This document shows positions 24,185-32,616 of a stretch of 33,836 bases of DNA, in pieces (position 1 is the stretch's first letter; each line of letters begins with the position of its first letter). Position numbers and translations under genes: made by a program. The notes beneath the pieces were generated by a model that was given only the letters and a program-made list of their open reading frames with translations, was not told where the DNA came from and did no database searches. This stretch comes from Actinomycetes bacterium (GTDB lineage: Bacteria; Actinomycetota; Acidimicrobiia; Acidimicrobiales; Palsa-688): NCBI GenBank assembly GCA_021787035.1, contig JAJYMM010000234.1:1-33836 (forward strand), given 5' to 3'.

Positions 24185-24207
24185 CACGGCCCCAGGCTAG
24201 GGCCGTG
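24185..24207 (-). terminator. Hairpin downstream of the MCP gene
   Basis: CACGGCCC at 24185-24192 pairs perfectly with GGGCCGTG at 24200-24207 around a 7-base loop, 40 bp past the chemotaxis receptor stop. The T run on the minus strand is short, so it is a probable but not strong terminator. Confidence 0.55.
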
Positions 24208-24246
24208 CGTGCCTGCGTGCACGTGGACCGTCGTGCTCTTGTAATG

Positions 24247-25839
24247 TCAGAACTTGTAGGCGCTGACCAGTCCGCTCAGCTCGCTGGCCATGCGGGAAAG
24301 CTCGCCCGCTGCCTGCTGGGTACTGATAGCACCAGTGCTCGTGTCCTTGGCGGCTGTGGCGACGCCGGAGATGTTCTGCGCTATGTCACCCGAACCAGTA
24401 GCGGCCTCAGCCACCGTGCGGCCGATCTCGGCGGTGGTCACGGTCTGTTGGTCCACAGCCGAGGCGATGGTCGCCTGGGCCTCGTTGATCTTGGCCATGA
24501 TCGTGTCCATCTCAGTAATCGCATCGATCGTGCTCCGAGAATCACCTTGGATGGCTTCGACGGTAGTGGCGATCTCCTCGGTCGCCTTAGCGGTCTGCTT
24601 GGCCAGTTCTTTCACCTCGTTGGCGACGATGGCAAAACCCCTGCCCGCCTCCCCGGCGCGGGCCGCCTCGATAGTTGCGTTGAGGGCAAGGAGGTTGGTC
24701 TGCTCGGCGATGGACGTGATGAGCTTGAGCACCTCGCCGATCTGGGTGCTTGACTGACTGAGCTGGTTGACCGTACCCGTGGTGGACTGGGCCACGGCCA
24801 CCCCCTTGGTGGCGACCTGCGACGCGTCCGTGGCCGAACGGGCTATCTCTTTGATGGAGGCCGACAGTTCCTCGGCTGCCGCTGCGACAGTGCCCACGTT
24901 GGCCGAGACCTGCTCGGCTGCAGCCGACACCGTGGTCGCCTGGGCGGAGGTCTCCTCGGCCCCGCTCGCGAGTTGGGTGGAGATGGCCGTGAGCTCCTCG
25001 GCAGCAGCAGACAGCCCGGTCGCCATGTTCGCCATCGAGGCCATCATCTTCTGGTTCGCCTCCAGTTGCAGGTTCAACGACCTGGCCACCTTGCCCAGCT
25101 CGTCTTTAGAGCTGACATTGGCCCTGCCCCTAAGGTCGCCTTTGGCCGAGTCTTCGAGGACCCGGACCGCTTCGGCCAGAGGCCCCACGATCGAGCGGAC
25201 GATCAGAAGGGCCAAGGCCGCCGCGAGCACGACGGCGGCAGCGCCTACTGCGATCATCATGTTGCGAGACGTGGTGGCAGAACTGACCGCGGCGGCATTG
25301 GTACTGCCGACCTGCACCAACTGCTCGTTGGCCAAGTGGTCCACGGGCTGGATAATCGTGGCCGCGGTCAGCTGGCTTATGAGCGTCGCGCCCTTGGCGA
25401 TGTCCGCCCGGCTGCCGCCCCTAAAGTACCGGAGCGCCTCCTGGTACAAGGCGGTGTACGTGTTGAACCCGGAGTTGGCTTGGTTGAGGAGCGAAGCCTC
25501 GTTGGCGCCGAGCGCGCCCGCCCTTGCCGTGGCGTAGTCCCTGCCGAAAGACTGGATAGCGGACTGGGCCAAGGCCACGTCGCCAGCGTAAGCCAGGCCC
25601 CCCTCGTAATCCGCCGCTACAGCGTTCGCGTAGCGCGAGAGGTTGAGCGTGTCGACCTCCAGGCGGAGGCGCACCCCATAAGAGCGCATGGCGGCAGTAC
25701 CGTGCCTCGCGTTCGAAGCGGCACTGCTCGACGAGGACCAACCGATCCCAGTGACGACAAGCAACAGCACAACTATGCTCGCAAAGCCGAGGACAAGCCT
25801 GGCGCCAACCTTCAAGTTCCTGAGCTTGAGCCTTGACAT
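24247..25839 (-). CDS. Methyl-accepting chemotaxis protein
   Basis: A 530-aa receptor. The start ATG 25839 follows GGGAG with six-base spacing; an open extension to 25944 is not supported. TM1 is near residues 13-33 ([20 protein letters not shown]). A four-helix-bundle-like sensor of about 155 residues follows, then TM2 ([20 protein letters not shown]), a HAMP domain ([20 protein letters not shown]) and the long coiled signalling domain. The highly conserved tip is present: [20 protein letters not shown] and [20 protein letters not shown]. There is no C-terminal NWETF-type pentapeptide for CheR docking. It suggests a motile organism or a Che-like pathway encoded elsewhere; no che genes are in the window. 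Confidence 0.95.
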   Translation of the reverse strand: MSRLKLRNLKVGARLVLGFASIVVLLLVVTGIGWSSSSSAASNARHGTAAMRSYGVRLRLEVDTLNLSRYANAVAADYEGGLAYAGDVALAQSAIQSFGRDYATARAGALGANEASLLNQANSGFNTYTALYQEALRYFRGGSRADIAKGATLISQLTAATIIQPVDHLANEQLVQVGSTNAAAVSSATTSRNMMIAVGAAAVVLAAALALLIVRSIVGPLAEAVRVLEDSAKGDLRGRANVSSKDELGKVARSLNLQLEANQKMMASMANMATGLSAAAEELTAISTQLASGAEETSAQATTVSAAAEQVSANVGTVAAAAEELSASIKEIARSATDASQVATKGVAVAQSTTGTVNQLSQSSTQIGEVLKLITSIAEQTNLLALNATIEAARAGEAGRGFAIVANEVKELAKQTAKATEEIATTVEAIQGDSRSTIDAITEMDTIMAKINEAQATIASAVDQQTVTTAEIGRTVAEAATGSGDIAQNISGVATAAKDTSTGAISTQQAAGELSRMASELSGLVSAYKF

Positions 25840-26189
25840 TTGTTTCTCCCTTCTCCTTCGCGGCCCCACAAGTGGTGCACCTTCACCCAAAGACGACCTG
25901 ACACCACGAACTCGGCCGGAAAGAACTAGAGCCCAAGAGCCCATCTCCTACTAGGGCCCTTGGTCCCTAGTGGTCCGGACCTTCGCCCCTAGGCGCCTAG
26001 GACCTCCGCCGGAATTAGCAGTATCTACAGCTCAACTTTCGCAACCTGCCTGATTCGTTCCCGGCCTGGCGCCAATGGGCAACCTCGGGCCCTGCCTACC
26101 CACGCAAACCGGCAAGACCCGGTCCTACGGGTACTTTTCACCTCGGCCGAGCCCAGGCTCATTTGGCACGCGCCGGGTGCCGGGCTCGT
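25840..26189. other. Intergenic region upstream of the MCP gene
   Basis: No gene is seen in 350 bp. The notable content is the palindrome pair at 25950-26001. A Pro/Arg-rich frame at 26075-26266 is compositional. Confidence 0.5.
25950..26001. promoter_or_regulatory. CTAG-rich palindrome pair upstream of the MCP gene
   Basis: ACTAGGG at 25950-25956 is complementary to CCCTAGT at 25965-25971. The 14-bp perfect palindrome CCTAGGCGCCTAGG lies at 25988-26001. CTAG is normally scarce in bacterial DNA, so four copies in 52 bp stand out. They may bind a regulator of the MCP transcript, which starts 110 bp or more downstream. Confidence 0.45.
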
Positions 26190-27038
26190 TCAGCGCTCGC
26201 CCTGGCCGGTCCAGCGAAATGTCCGCGCAGCGAGGACAAGCCCTACGACCACCCAGGTTCCCATGACGAGGGCCATGGCCGAATAATTCCAATGGTGCCC
26301 CGGTTCGACCTGCTGGAAGTAACTCGGCAGGAGCGCCGAGCGGTATCCCTCGGCCATCCACCGGAGCGGGAACGCACCGGCGAAGTTATAGAGTCCCTTC
26401 GAAAGAGAAGTGAACGGTACGAACACGCCCGACATGAACTCGAGCACGAGGAGCGGCAAGTTGGCGACCGGGGCAGCAGAACGAGCGCTTCGGGGCACGC
26501 TCGAAACAGCGACCCCGAGGAGCGACATGGAGGTCACTCCAAGGAGTGTCACCCAGATAAACGTCCACCAGCGCCCGATCGAAGTGGGGAACGCGACCCC
26601 GTAGGCAAAATGCCCGAACACCAACAGCACCGATGTCTCCAGCGCGCACGTCACGAGCACAACGATCGCCTTGCCCATGAAATATGCCGTGCGCGGCATG
26701 GGCGTGCCGGCGAGGCGTTTGAGGCCGCCGTTCTCACGTTCGCCGGCGATCGCGACGGCGAGGTTCAAAAAGCTTGTCGACGCCACACCGCCGGCCAGGA
26801 GCCCGGTCGTGTAAACCTGGCTGTAAGCCACTTGAGTGCCCGGGATGTCGTGGGAGAATATCGACGCCAGCAGCGCGAGCAGCACGATGGGCAGGGCCAG
26901 GGTAAAAACCACGGCGTCTTTGCTCCGGAAAAACTGCTTGATCTCGACCTCGCCCCTGGCAAGGCATGCCGTGGCAAAAGCCCGCGCCACCGGCCTTGTC
27001 GGTGCCGCCGCAACTGGTACCGCAAGAGCGTCTGTCAT
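26190..27038 (-). CDS. ABC-2 type exporter permease
   Basis: A 282-aa membrane protein with six predicted helices. It starts MTDALAVPVAAAPTRP and has an amphipathic FFRSKDAVVFTLALPIVLLA entry typical of ABC2_membrane proteins. The middle carries AIAGERENGGLKRLAGTPMP, the hallmark ERExGxxxxLxxxP segment of the family, and then FMSGVFVPFTSLSKGLYNFA and FPLRWMAEGYRSAL. The start at 27038 overlaps the ATPase gene end by four bases, so the two are coupled. Such pairs export drugs, lipids or peptides; the substrate is not evident. Confidence 0.93.
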   Translation of the reverse strand: MTDALAVPVAAAPTRPVARAFATACLARGEVEIKQFFRSKDAVVFTLALPIVLLALLASIFSHDIPGTQVAYSQVYTTGLLAGGVASTSFLNLAVAIAGERENGGLKRLAGTPMPRTAYFMGKAIVVLVTCALETSVLLVFGHFAYGVAFPTSIGRWWTFIWVTLLGVTSMSLLGVAVSSVPRSARSAAPVANLPLLVLEFMSGVFVPFTSLSKGLYNFAGAFPLRWMAEGYRSALLPSYFQQVEPGHHWNYSAMALVMGTWVVVGLVLAARTFRWTGQGER

Positions 27039-27898
27039 TTCTGCTCCCCTTTAGCTGAATAACCGATCATCTTGAGGTACACGTCCTCCAGGGTGGGGCG
27101 TGCGACGGTGAGGTCGGGCACCTCGCCCCCAAAGCTCTCTTCGAGCTTTTTCACGAGCGCCGTCGGCTGGTGGGTCTGCTCGCTTTGCCTACCCCTTGGG
27201 CCGGACCATGACACGGTGGCTGGCGCTTCGCGCCGCCCGCCGAGGTCAGCAGGGGGCGCAGTCTCCACGACACGGCCATGGTTCACGACCGCCACCCTGT
27301 CCGCCAGTGCCTCCGCCTCGTCCAGATAGTGCGTCGTGAGCAGGATGCTCGTACCGCCCCTGGCGAGCCCGCGCACGACGTCCCAAAACTGGCGGCGTGC
27401 CTCTGGGTCGAAACCCGTCGTCGGCTCATCGAGGAAGACGATCTCGGGCTGCCCGACGATGCCGAGCGCGACGTCGAGACGCCGGCGCTGGCCCCCCGAG
27501 AGCGACCGGATGCGCGACCCCGCCTTTTCACTTAGGCCGACTCGCTCGATCACCTCGCCAGGGTCAGCAGGCCTCGGGTAGAAGCGGGCGAAATGGCGTA
27601 CGCACTCCGAGACAGTGAGCTCGACCACGTCATCGCAGCTCTGCAACACGACTCCCCGCCTTGCCCTCCACGATGCCCCCGCTCGCTCGGGGTCCTCGCC
27701 GAGGACCCTCGCGTGACCGCCGTCCCGGCGCCGGTAGCCCTCGAGTATCTCGACGGTGGTCGTCTTGCCCGCCCCGTTGGGACCGAGCAGCGAGAACACT
27801 TCGCCCCGCTTCACATGGAGGTCGACACCGTCCAGGGCCACGGTGCGACGGTAGGACTTGCGGAGCCCTTCGGCTTCGATGACGAGGTCACTGGCCAT
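27035..27898 (-). CDS. ABC exporter ATP-binding protein
   Basis: A DrrA/CcmA-type ATPase of 287 aa from ATG 27898; a TTG at 27904 is an alternative. Walker A is GPNGAGKTTT, the Q-loop is VVLQSCDDVVELTV, the signature is SLSGGQRRRLDVALGI, Walker B is EIVFLDEPTTGFD and the H-loop is ILLTTHYLDEAEALADR. The C-terminal part (QPTALVKKLEESFGG and RPTLEDVYLKMIG) is the usual regulatory tail of daunorubicin-resistance-type ATPases. It powers the adjacent ABC-2 permease. The 14-bp tandem repeat array lies just upstream, between it and the metallo-hydrolase gene. Confidence 0.95.
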   Translation of the reverse strand: MASDLVIEAEGLRKSYRRTVALDGVDLHVKRGEVFSLLGPNGAGKTTTVEILEGYRRRDGGHARVLGEDPERAGASWRARRGVVLQSCDDVVELTVSECVRHFARFYPRPADPGEVIERVGLSEKAGSRIRSLSGGQRRRLDVALGIVGQPEIVFLDEPTTGFDPEARRQFWDVVRGLARGGTSILLTTHYLDEAEALADRVAVVNHGRVVETAPPADLGGRREAPATVSWSGPRGRQSEQTHQPTALVKKLEESFGGEVPDLTVARPTLEDVYLKMIGYSAKGEQK

Positions 27899-27994
27899 GC
27901 CCAAAGCATCGCGCCCTTTCTGGGACCGCGGCGCAATCAGCGCGGGTGGTTGCCACCTCCACCGATAGGTGGGCCCGGAGGGTCGGGCCGCCAG

Positions 27995-28078
27995 GCTCAG
28001 GCGGGCTGGCTCAGGCGGGCTGGCTCAGGTGAACTGGCTCAGGTGAACTGGCTCAGGTGAACTGGCTCAGGTGAACTG
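27995..28078. repeat. Six tandem 14-bp repeats across a gene end
   Basis: Two copies of GCTCAGGCGGGCTG (27995-28022) are followed by four copies of GCTCAGGTGAACTG (28023-28078), with a degenerate seventh beyond. The last full copy includes the stop and final codons of the metallo-hydrolase gene (28067 onward). The unit is not a multiple of three, so slippage shifts the frame past the stop. Confidence 0.92.
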
Positions 28079-28774
28079 GCGCAGCCACTGGGCCCTGTCG
28101 ACTCGTTCCAGGACGGGGTTCGTGGACAACACGTCTTGGAGCGCAGCCGAGCTCTCAGTCGAGTAGTGGTGGCCCGGCCAGAGCGTGAGGTGCCCAGGCA
28201 AGCTGGCCAAGCGGCGGAGGCTCGTGTACATGTCCTCTGCGTCGGCACCGGGGAGGTCGGTGCGGCCGCAGCCCTGGATAAAAAGAGTGTCGCCCGCCAC
28301 CAGGTTGTCCCCCACCACGAGGCACTGGCTCCCCTGCGTGTGGCCGGGCGTGTGGAGCAGCCGGACGAGGACGCTGCCGACCTGGACGACGTCGTCATCG
28401 CCGTGGGCCACCAACGAGGACACCGGCGCGCCAGTCATTTCCGCCACCCAGGGCAACTCGTCTCGCTGGAGGTGAACGGGGACGTCGGCGAGCTCGAGCA
28501 GCTCGGAGAGGCCCTCGATTCGTTCCCCGAGGATCTCGCCGCCCACGTGGTCGGCGTGATAGTGAGTCGCTACAGCGCCCGTCACGTTCAAGTCGCGGTC
28601 GCGCACCCAACCGAGAAGGCCAGCGACGTCGTAAGCCGGGTCGACCAGCAGCACCTCGCCGGCATGGGCGTCGCCGATCACGTAGGTGTGGTTGCGCATC
28701 GTCGTGGCCAGCCCGTCGTCGACGGCGAAGTCTCGTCCCGCGAGCAACTGGCGGAAGTAAAGGCCGTCGGGCAT
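28067..28774 (-). CDS. MBL-fold metallo-hydrolase, glyoxalase II / ETHE1-like
   Basis: A 235-aa enzyme. The zinc motif THYHADHVGG supplies His71, His73, Asp75 and His76. Further ligands are His145 in HTPGHTQGS, Asp162 in AGDTLF and a His in PGHHYS near 201-203. The segment GCGRTDLPGADAEDMYTSL is characteristic of the YcbL/ETHE1 branch, which includes thioesterases and persulfide dioxygenases. The gene is divergent from mca with 154 bp between them, so a role in thiol or electrophile detoxification alongside mycothiol is plausible, but the substrate is not shown. The protein ends QFT inside a tandem repeat array. Confidence 0.92.
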   Translation of the reverse strand: MPDGLYFRQLLAGRDFAVDDGLATTMRNHTYVIGDAHAGEVLLVDPAYDVAGLLGWVRDRDLNVTGAVATHYHADHVGGEILGERIEGLSELLELADVPVHLQRDELPWVAEMTGAPVSSLVAHGDDDVVQVGSVLVRLLHTPGHTQGSQCLVVGDNLVAGDTLFIQGCGRTDLPGADAEDMYTSLRRLASLPGHLTLWPGHHYSTESSAALQDVLSTNPVLERVDRAQWLRQFT

Positions 28775-28928
28775 CGGGCAATGTTACGGGCAAGGCATGC
28801 GTTCTCGACGCGCGGGGATTGACCCATGGCACAGCCAGAAAGAGGGGCCGCAGGCTGCAGCCAGGGAGCGGACGAGGGATGCCGAGGGATAGGGGTGCCA
28901 AGAGGTACGGTGCGCCTATCGTGGGCCT

Positions 28929-29816
28929 ATGGTGGCTTCCGTGAACGACCAGCTCCGCCTGCTCTGCGTGCACGCGCACCCCGACGACGAGTCCTCCAAG
29001 GGAGCGCCCACAGTGGCCAAGTACCACTCAGAGGGTGTGCATTGCGTCCTCGCCTGCTGCACCGGGGGAGAAGAGGGCGACATCTTGAACCCGGCCATGG
29101 ACAGGCCCGAAGTCGTGGCCAACCTAACCGAGATCCGCGCCCGCGAGCTCCAAAACGCTTCGCAGGTCATCGGCTACGACGAGGTCGTAATGCTCGGCTA
29201 CCGGGACTCGGGCATGCCTGGTTCCCCGGCCAATGCCAACCCGGCCAGCTTCGCCCGCGCCCCGCTGGAGGAAGCAACAGAACGCCTGGTAGGGGTGGTC
29301 CGCCGGGTCAAGCCTCACGTCATGGTGATCTACCCGGCCCACCAGTCCACCTACCCCCACCCCGACCACGTCCGGGTCCACGAGGTCGGCCTGGCGGCCT
29401 TCTTGGCAGCCGGGGATCCCGAGGCGTTCCCGGCTGCTGGGCCAGCGTGGCGGCCCGTCAAGCTGTACTACACGCTGCGTTCCTCCAAGCGTTGGGTCGC
29501 GTGGGCCTCAAAGCTGAAGGAGCTCGGCCGGCAGCTGCCTTGGGACGATGAGCGCCTAGAGATGATCTCCAAGGCCCCCCACGAAGAAGTTACGACCGAA
29601 GTCGACGTTTCCCCATGGGCCCATGTCCGCCAGGCGGCCCTGCGCGCCCATGAGACCCAGGTGGACCCGTCCTCCTCGTTCTGGTTCGGCCTCCCACCCG
29701 AGGTCGAAGCCGAGCTCGGCCAGGTGGACGAGTACCACCTCGCTTTCGACCGTTGCGGGTCGGAGCTGCCGGAGACCGACCTCTTCGCCGGCATTAAGGA
29801 GCAGGCGCGCCTTTGA
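28929..29816 (+). CDS. mca: Mycothiol S-conjugate amidase
   Basis: A 295-aa zinc amidase of the PIG-L/LmbE fold. The zinc site is CVHAHPDDESSKG (residues 13-25), with His17 and Asp20 as likely ligands and the third His in YPHPDHVRVHEVG. The Mca-type segments CCTGGEEGDILNPAMDRPEV and ATERLVGVVRRVKPHVMVIY distinguish it from the shorter MshB pattern. It cleaves mycothiol-drug conjugates to mercapturic acids for export, and its presence shows a mycothiol-using actinobacterium. The GTG at 28932 is an alternative to 28929. The next gene overlaps by four bases. Confidence 0.93.
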   Translation: MVASVNDQLRLLCVHAHPDDESSKGAPTVAKYHSEGVHCVLACCTGGEEGDILNPAMDRPEVVANLTEIRARELQNASQVIGYDEVVMLGYRDSGMPGSPANANPASFARAPLEEATERLVGVVRRVKPHVMVIYPAHQSTYPHPDHVRVHEVGLAAFLAAGDPEAFPAAGPAWRPVKLYYTLRSSKRWVAWASKLKELGRQLPWDDERLEMISKAPHEEVTTEVDVSPWAHVRQAALRAHETQVDPSSSFWFGLPPEVEAELGQVDEYHLAFDRCGSELPETDLFAGIKEQARL

Positions 29817-30313
29817 GCCCCGGCGCCAGCACGACCGCACAGCCTGGGGGCGAGCAGCCTGGGGGCGAGCAGGGCCCGAGTGGCCTCGTCACCCTCATCG
29901 TCGGGAGCACCGAACGTCCGAGCGGCAGGCGCTCCGCCGGCGCGCGGCCCAAGGCGAGGACCGCCGGGGACGAGGAAGCGCCCGCCGGGGACAACCCCCC
30001 GCCGGCCCAGTCATCGTCCCAGTTGCCAGCTCAATGGTCGGCCCAGTGGTCAAGTGCTGAGCTGGGGCGCCCTGCCGCCGGCTGCGACGGCCAAGCCGAC
30101 CTCACGCTCACGATTTCCCCCGAGGATGCCGCCCTGGTCCTCTCCGGCGAGCTTGCCCCAAGCGTCGCCTTCATGCAGGGCCGGCTGAAGACGACAGGCG
30201 ACAACGCCCTCCTACTCGAGCTGCTCCGCTGGAGCGCGACCGAAGCGTTCCGAAAAGCCCTCTTGGGCTGGGTTTCGGACCCCGAGTTACGGCTCCGTCA
30301 GCCCGCTGGCTAG
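29813..30313 (+). CDS. SCP2-like (sterol carrier) domain protein with disordered N-terminus
   Basis: A 166-aa protein starting at TTG 29813, overlapping the mca stop by four bases (TTGA), which suggests coupling. Residues 1-90 are low complexity (Pro/Gly/Ser/Gln rich, including a duplicated QPGGE from a 15-bp repeat). Residues about 92-155 are the C-terminal half of an SCP2 fold: ADLTLTISPEDAALVLSGEL, then AFMQGRLKTTGDNALLLELL. SCP2 proteins bind lipids or hydrophobic ligands in a tunnel. The domain is short, so it may be a reduced version or the real start may be internal. Linkage to mca is also seen as a plausible thiol/lipid detoxification context, by inference. Confidence 0.75.
   Translation: MSPGASTTAQPGGEQPGGEQGPSGLVTLIVGSTERPSGRRSAGARPKARTAGDEEAPAGDNPPPAQSSSQLPAQWSAQWSSAELGRPAAGCDGQADLTLTISPEDAALVLSGELAPSVAFMQGRLKTTGDNALLLELLRWSATEAFRKALLGWVSDPELRLRQPAG
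29843..29872. repeat. In-frame 15-bp tandem duplication
   Basis: CCTGGGGGCGAGCAG is repeated exactly at 29843-29857 and 29858-29872. It is inside the disordered N-terminus of the SCP2-like protein and adds five residues (PGGEQ). Confidence 0.9.
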
Positions 30314-30846
30314 CCGCTGGCCCGGACCCGCCCAGCGCTGCCGCCGGCGGCCACGCCCACCTCGGCGGGCCCAGAGCGAGAAAAGAGCTCCTCAAGGCGT
30401 GAAGCGCCCATCCTGGCAGGCAAGAACGCCAAATGGAACTCCCGTTCGGCCTCCAGCCGGCGCGCCCGGTTGAGGAGCACCAGGTAACCGGCCGCGAGCA
30501 GAACGAGCCCGAGAGAGGCCCACCAGGCCCCAGCAGCACCCGTGACGAGCGCGAGGGCTGCACAAGCTACGAGCGCAGCCAGCAGACCGGCGAGCACGTT
30601 GCGCCGGCGTGTAGTCGCCCGCCTGGAACGTCGCAGTGCACGGACCGGCCCCCCGAGCTGCCGGGGCCCGACAGTCCCCCTGCCACCCCGCGTCCCGGCA
30701 GGCCGCCCGAACGGGATCACGCCTACCGGGCCGCGGTTGCCACGGAGAGCGCGAGGGACCACTTCGGACGCCAATGGGCGCGCGAGGCGCCGCTGCCCCT
30801 TGCCCCAACTTTGGGCACGGCGGTTTGTCGCGACATTTCGAGACAC
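30310..30846 (-). CDS. Two-TM actinobacterial membrane protein, possibly SepX/GlpR-like
   Basis: A 178-aa product from GTG 30846, chosen because GGGGAG lies seven bases upstream; the frame extends to 30948. The first 85 residues are basic and probably cytoplasmic (RALRRSRRATTRRRN just before the membrane). Two helices follow, VLAGLLAALVACAALALVTG and WASLGLVLLAAGYLVLL. After RARRLEAEREFHLAFLPARM comes a Gly/Ala-rich tail. The layout (long basic N-terminus, RRRRN-VLA helix pair, then LxRxRRLExER) recalls the SepX/GlpR/Rv0996 family of cell-division membrane proteins, but this protein is much shorter and the similarity is from memory. Its stop overlaps the convergent SCP2-like gene by four bases. 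Confidence 0.7.
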   Translation of the reverse strand: MSRNVATNRRAQSWGKGQRRLARPLASEVVPRALRGNRGPVGVIPFGRPAGTRGGRGTVGPRQLGGPVRALRRSRRATTRRRNVLAGLLAALVACAALALVTGAAGAWWASLGLVLLAAGYLVLLNRARRLEAEREFHLAFLPARMGASRLEELFSRSGPAEVGVAAGGSAGRVRASG

Positions 30847-31130
30847 GATGTAACTCCCCTTTGCTGAGGGACCAGGCGCTGTAGCAACAGCAAAACCCGA
30901 GCAAAACCACGCGAATGAGGTGGCCTCACACGGGTGCGGTAACCGCAAGTTAGCCCGTTCTCAAGAGCCCGTCAAGTGTGACCACGGGCAGTAATGAACC
31001 CTCCTCGCTACGCAGGGAGCACCAGGCCGGAGCCTCTAGCCAACGCTGTGAGTGGCAAAGCCCTGCGCCCAAGGCCTTCCTGCCGCCCACGGGCCTGCTT
31101 GGCAGCCTGCACTTGCACCCGACCCGGCCG

Positions 31131-31595
31131 TTACGTCTCGACCATGACGGTGACGGGCCCTTCGTTCACGAGCGAGAGCTGCATCATCGCCCCGAAGCGC
31201 CCAGTCGCCACCTCGGCACCAGCCCCCCGGAGCGCCTCGACGACCCGCTCGACAAGGGCACTGGCCTGTTCGGGAGCGGCAGCGTGCACGAACGACGGGC
31301 GCCGTCCCCGGCTCGTGTCTGCATAAAGTGTGAACTGGCTCACGACGAGCACCGCGAGCCCGAGCTCAGAAGCGGAACGGTTCATGTTGCCGCCGGCGTC
31401 AGGGAAGACCCGCAGCTGCCACATCTTTGCCGCCAGTCGGTCGGCTGCGGCCGCGTCGTCCCCCACGCCGACCCCGACTAGGGCGCAGAGGCCGGGGCCG
31501 ATCTCGCCTACCACCTCACCGTCGACCCGGACGGTGGCCTCTGAAACCCTCTGCAACAACGCCCGCACGGGCGAGGAGCCTATGGCCATTGGCAC
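31131..31595 (-). CDS. dtd: D-aminoacyl-tRNA deacylase
   Basis: A 154-aa Dtd. The classic motifs are present: VRALLQRVSEATVRVDGEVV at the start, LCALVGVGVGDD, MWQLRVFPD, VVSQFTLYADTSRGRRPSF (with the SQFTL box) and NEGPVTVMVET at the C-terminus, whose Gly-cisPro motif gives chiral selection. It hydrolyses D-amino acids (and glycine mischarged on tRNAAla) from tRNA, a translation quality-control step. The longest start is GTG 31595; ATG 31589 and GTG 31568 (directly before RALLQRV, where most homologues begin) are alternatives, and none has a strong Shine-Dalgarno. It is divergent from the PAP2 gene. Confidence 0.95.
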   Translation of the reverse strand: MPMAIGSSPVRALLQRVSEATVRVDGEVVGEIGPGLCALVGVGVGDDAAAADRLAAKMWQLRVFPDAGGNMNRSASELGLAVLVVSQFTLYADTSRGRRPSFVHAAAPEQASALVERVVEALRGAGAEVATGRFGAMMQLSLVNEGPVTVMVET

Positions 31596-31692
31596 AAGGA
31601 GCCATGTCCTCCCTGGTCACGCGCTAGGAACAGGTTGTCCCGCCAAAGGCTGTTGGAGGCCGTGCCGGCTGGCAACCTAGACTCTGGCAGTT

Positions 31693-32616
31693 GTGGCCGT
31701 TGTCGAGGAACGCGACTACGCGGCGGCTGCTCCCGTGCCACGAGCGGCACCGGTGCTCATGCCGACGCGCGAGGTCGCGCCCGCCAAGCGAACACCCCTC
31801 CTCCTCGAGCTTGGGATAGTCGCTTTCCTCGGCTGGGTCTACGACTGGCTGGAAAACCTCGCCCCCTTGCGGCACTCGCTCGCCCTCCAGCACGGGCGCG
31901 ACATCCTCTCTTTCGAACGGCACCTCGGCATCTCGCCCGAACTGGCCATGGACCACTGGCTGGCAGCCCAGCACGTGCTCGCGTACATCGCTGCGGACTT
32001 CTACGACAATGCCATCTTCTTGGTCACGCTCCTCCTCGCAGCTTGGATTTGGTGGCGGCGCCCCGACATCTACCGACCGCTGCGCAACACGCTCGTGCTG
32101 GCCAACCTGATCGGCTTCAGCGTCTTTTACCTCTACCCGGTTGCGCCTCCCCGGATGCTCCACGGCTTCATCGATGTCGTGGAAAAAACAGGCGGGCTCG
32201 GCGCCTGGCACAACGAGCTGATCAAGCACGCTGACCAATTGGCAGCCATGCCCTCCATGCACCTTGCGTGGGCTGTGTGGTGCTCACTTGTGGCGTGGCG
32301 CCTCGGTAGCCGCAAGTGGAAGCGAGTCCTGGCTCGCACCTTTGCGCTGGTTTACCCGGTTGTTACGACCCTGACCGTCCTCGCGACGGGAAACCACTAC
32401 GTCCTAGACGTGGTGGCGGGTGCCGGGTGTACGGTACTTTCCGCCCTAGCCGCCGATGCCTGGGCCAGGCACCGGCGCGACAGCGGGCAAAAACGCCATA
32501 AAGGGTCAGGGGGATTCGCGCCGGAAGAGGTTACGGCACTCGCCGAGCCCTGCCACCTTGGTAACGAGCAAGTCGCCGTCTTTCAGGTATCGCTTGGGCT
32601 CGATGAAGTGCCCTGA
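31693..32616 (+). CDS. PAP2-superfamily membrane phosphatase/transferase, Aur1/Ipt1-like
   Basis: A 307-aa membrane protein with about six helices (LLLELGIVAFLGWVYDWL, NAIFLVTLLLAAWIWW, NTLVLANLIGFSVFYLY, and others). The catalytic set is YPVAPPRML, AAMPSMHLAWAVW with its His, and ATGNHYVLDVVAG with the second His and Asp. YPVAPPR plus PSMHxxW is the PAP2_3 (inositolphosphotransferase Aur1/Ipt1-like) form. Expected chemistry is transfer or removal of a phospho-headgroup on membrane lipids. The start is GTG 31693 with no Shine-Dalgarno. The last 37 residues overlap the convergent FAH gene by 111 bp and look like antisense translation, so the functional protein probably ends near residue 270. 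Confidence 0.9.
   Translation: MAVVEERDYAAAAPVPRAAPVLMPTREVAPAKRTPLLLELGIVAFLGWVYDWLENLAPLRHSLALQHGRDILSFERHLGISPELAMDHWLAAQHVLAYIAADFYDNAIFLVTLLLAAWIWWRRPDIYRPLRNTLVLANLIGFSVFYLYPVAPPRMLHGFIDVVEKTGGLGAWHNELIKHADQLAAMPSMHLAWAVWCSLVAWRLGSRKWKRVLARTFALVYPVVTTLTVLATGNHYVLDVVAGAGCTVLSALAADAWARHRRDSGQKRHKGSGGFAPEEVTALAEPCHLGNEQVAVFQVSLGLDEVP

Noticed and set aside
24767..25836. Long plus-strand frames (24767-25537, 24973-25836) opposite the chemotaxis receptor
   Set aside because: They are antisense shadows of the Ala-rich MCP gene, with no motif of their own; the minus-strand protein has unmistakable MCP signatures.
27995..28078. Short tandem repeats considered as a CRISPR array or iteron origin
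   Set aside because: There are no spacers between the 14-bp units, no cas or rep gene nearby, and the array overlaps a gene end, so slippage explains it.
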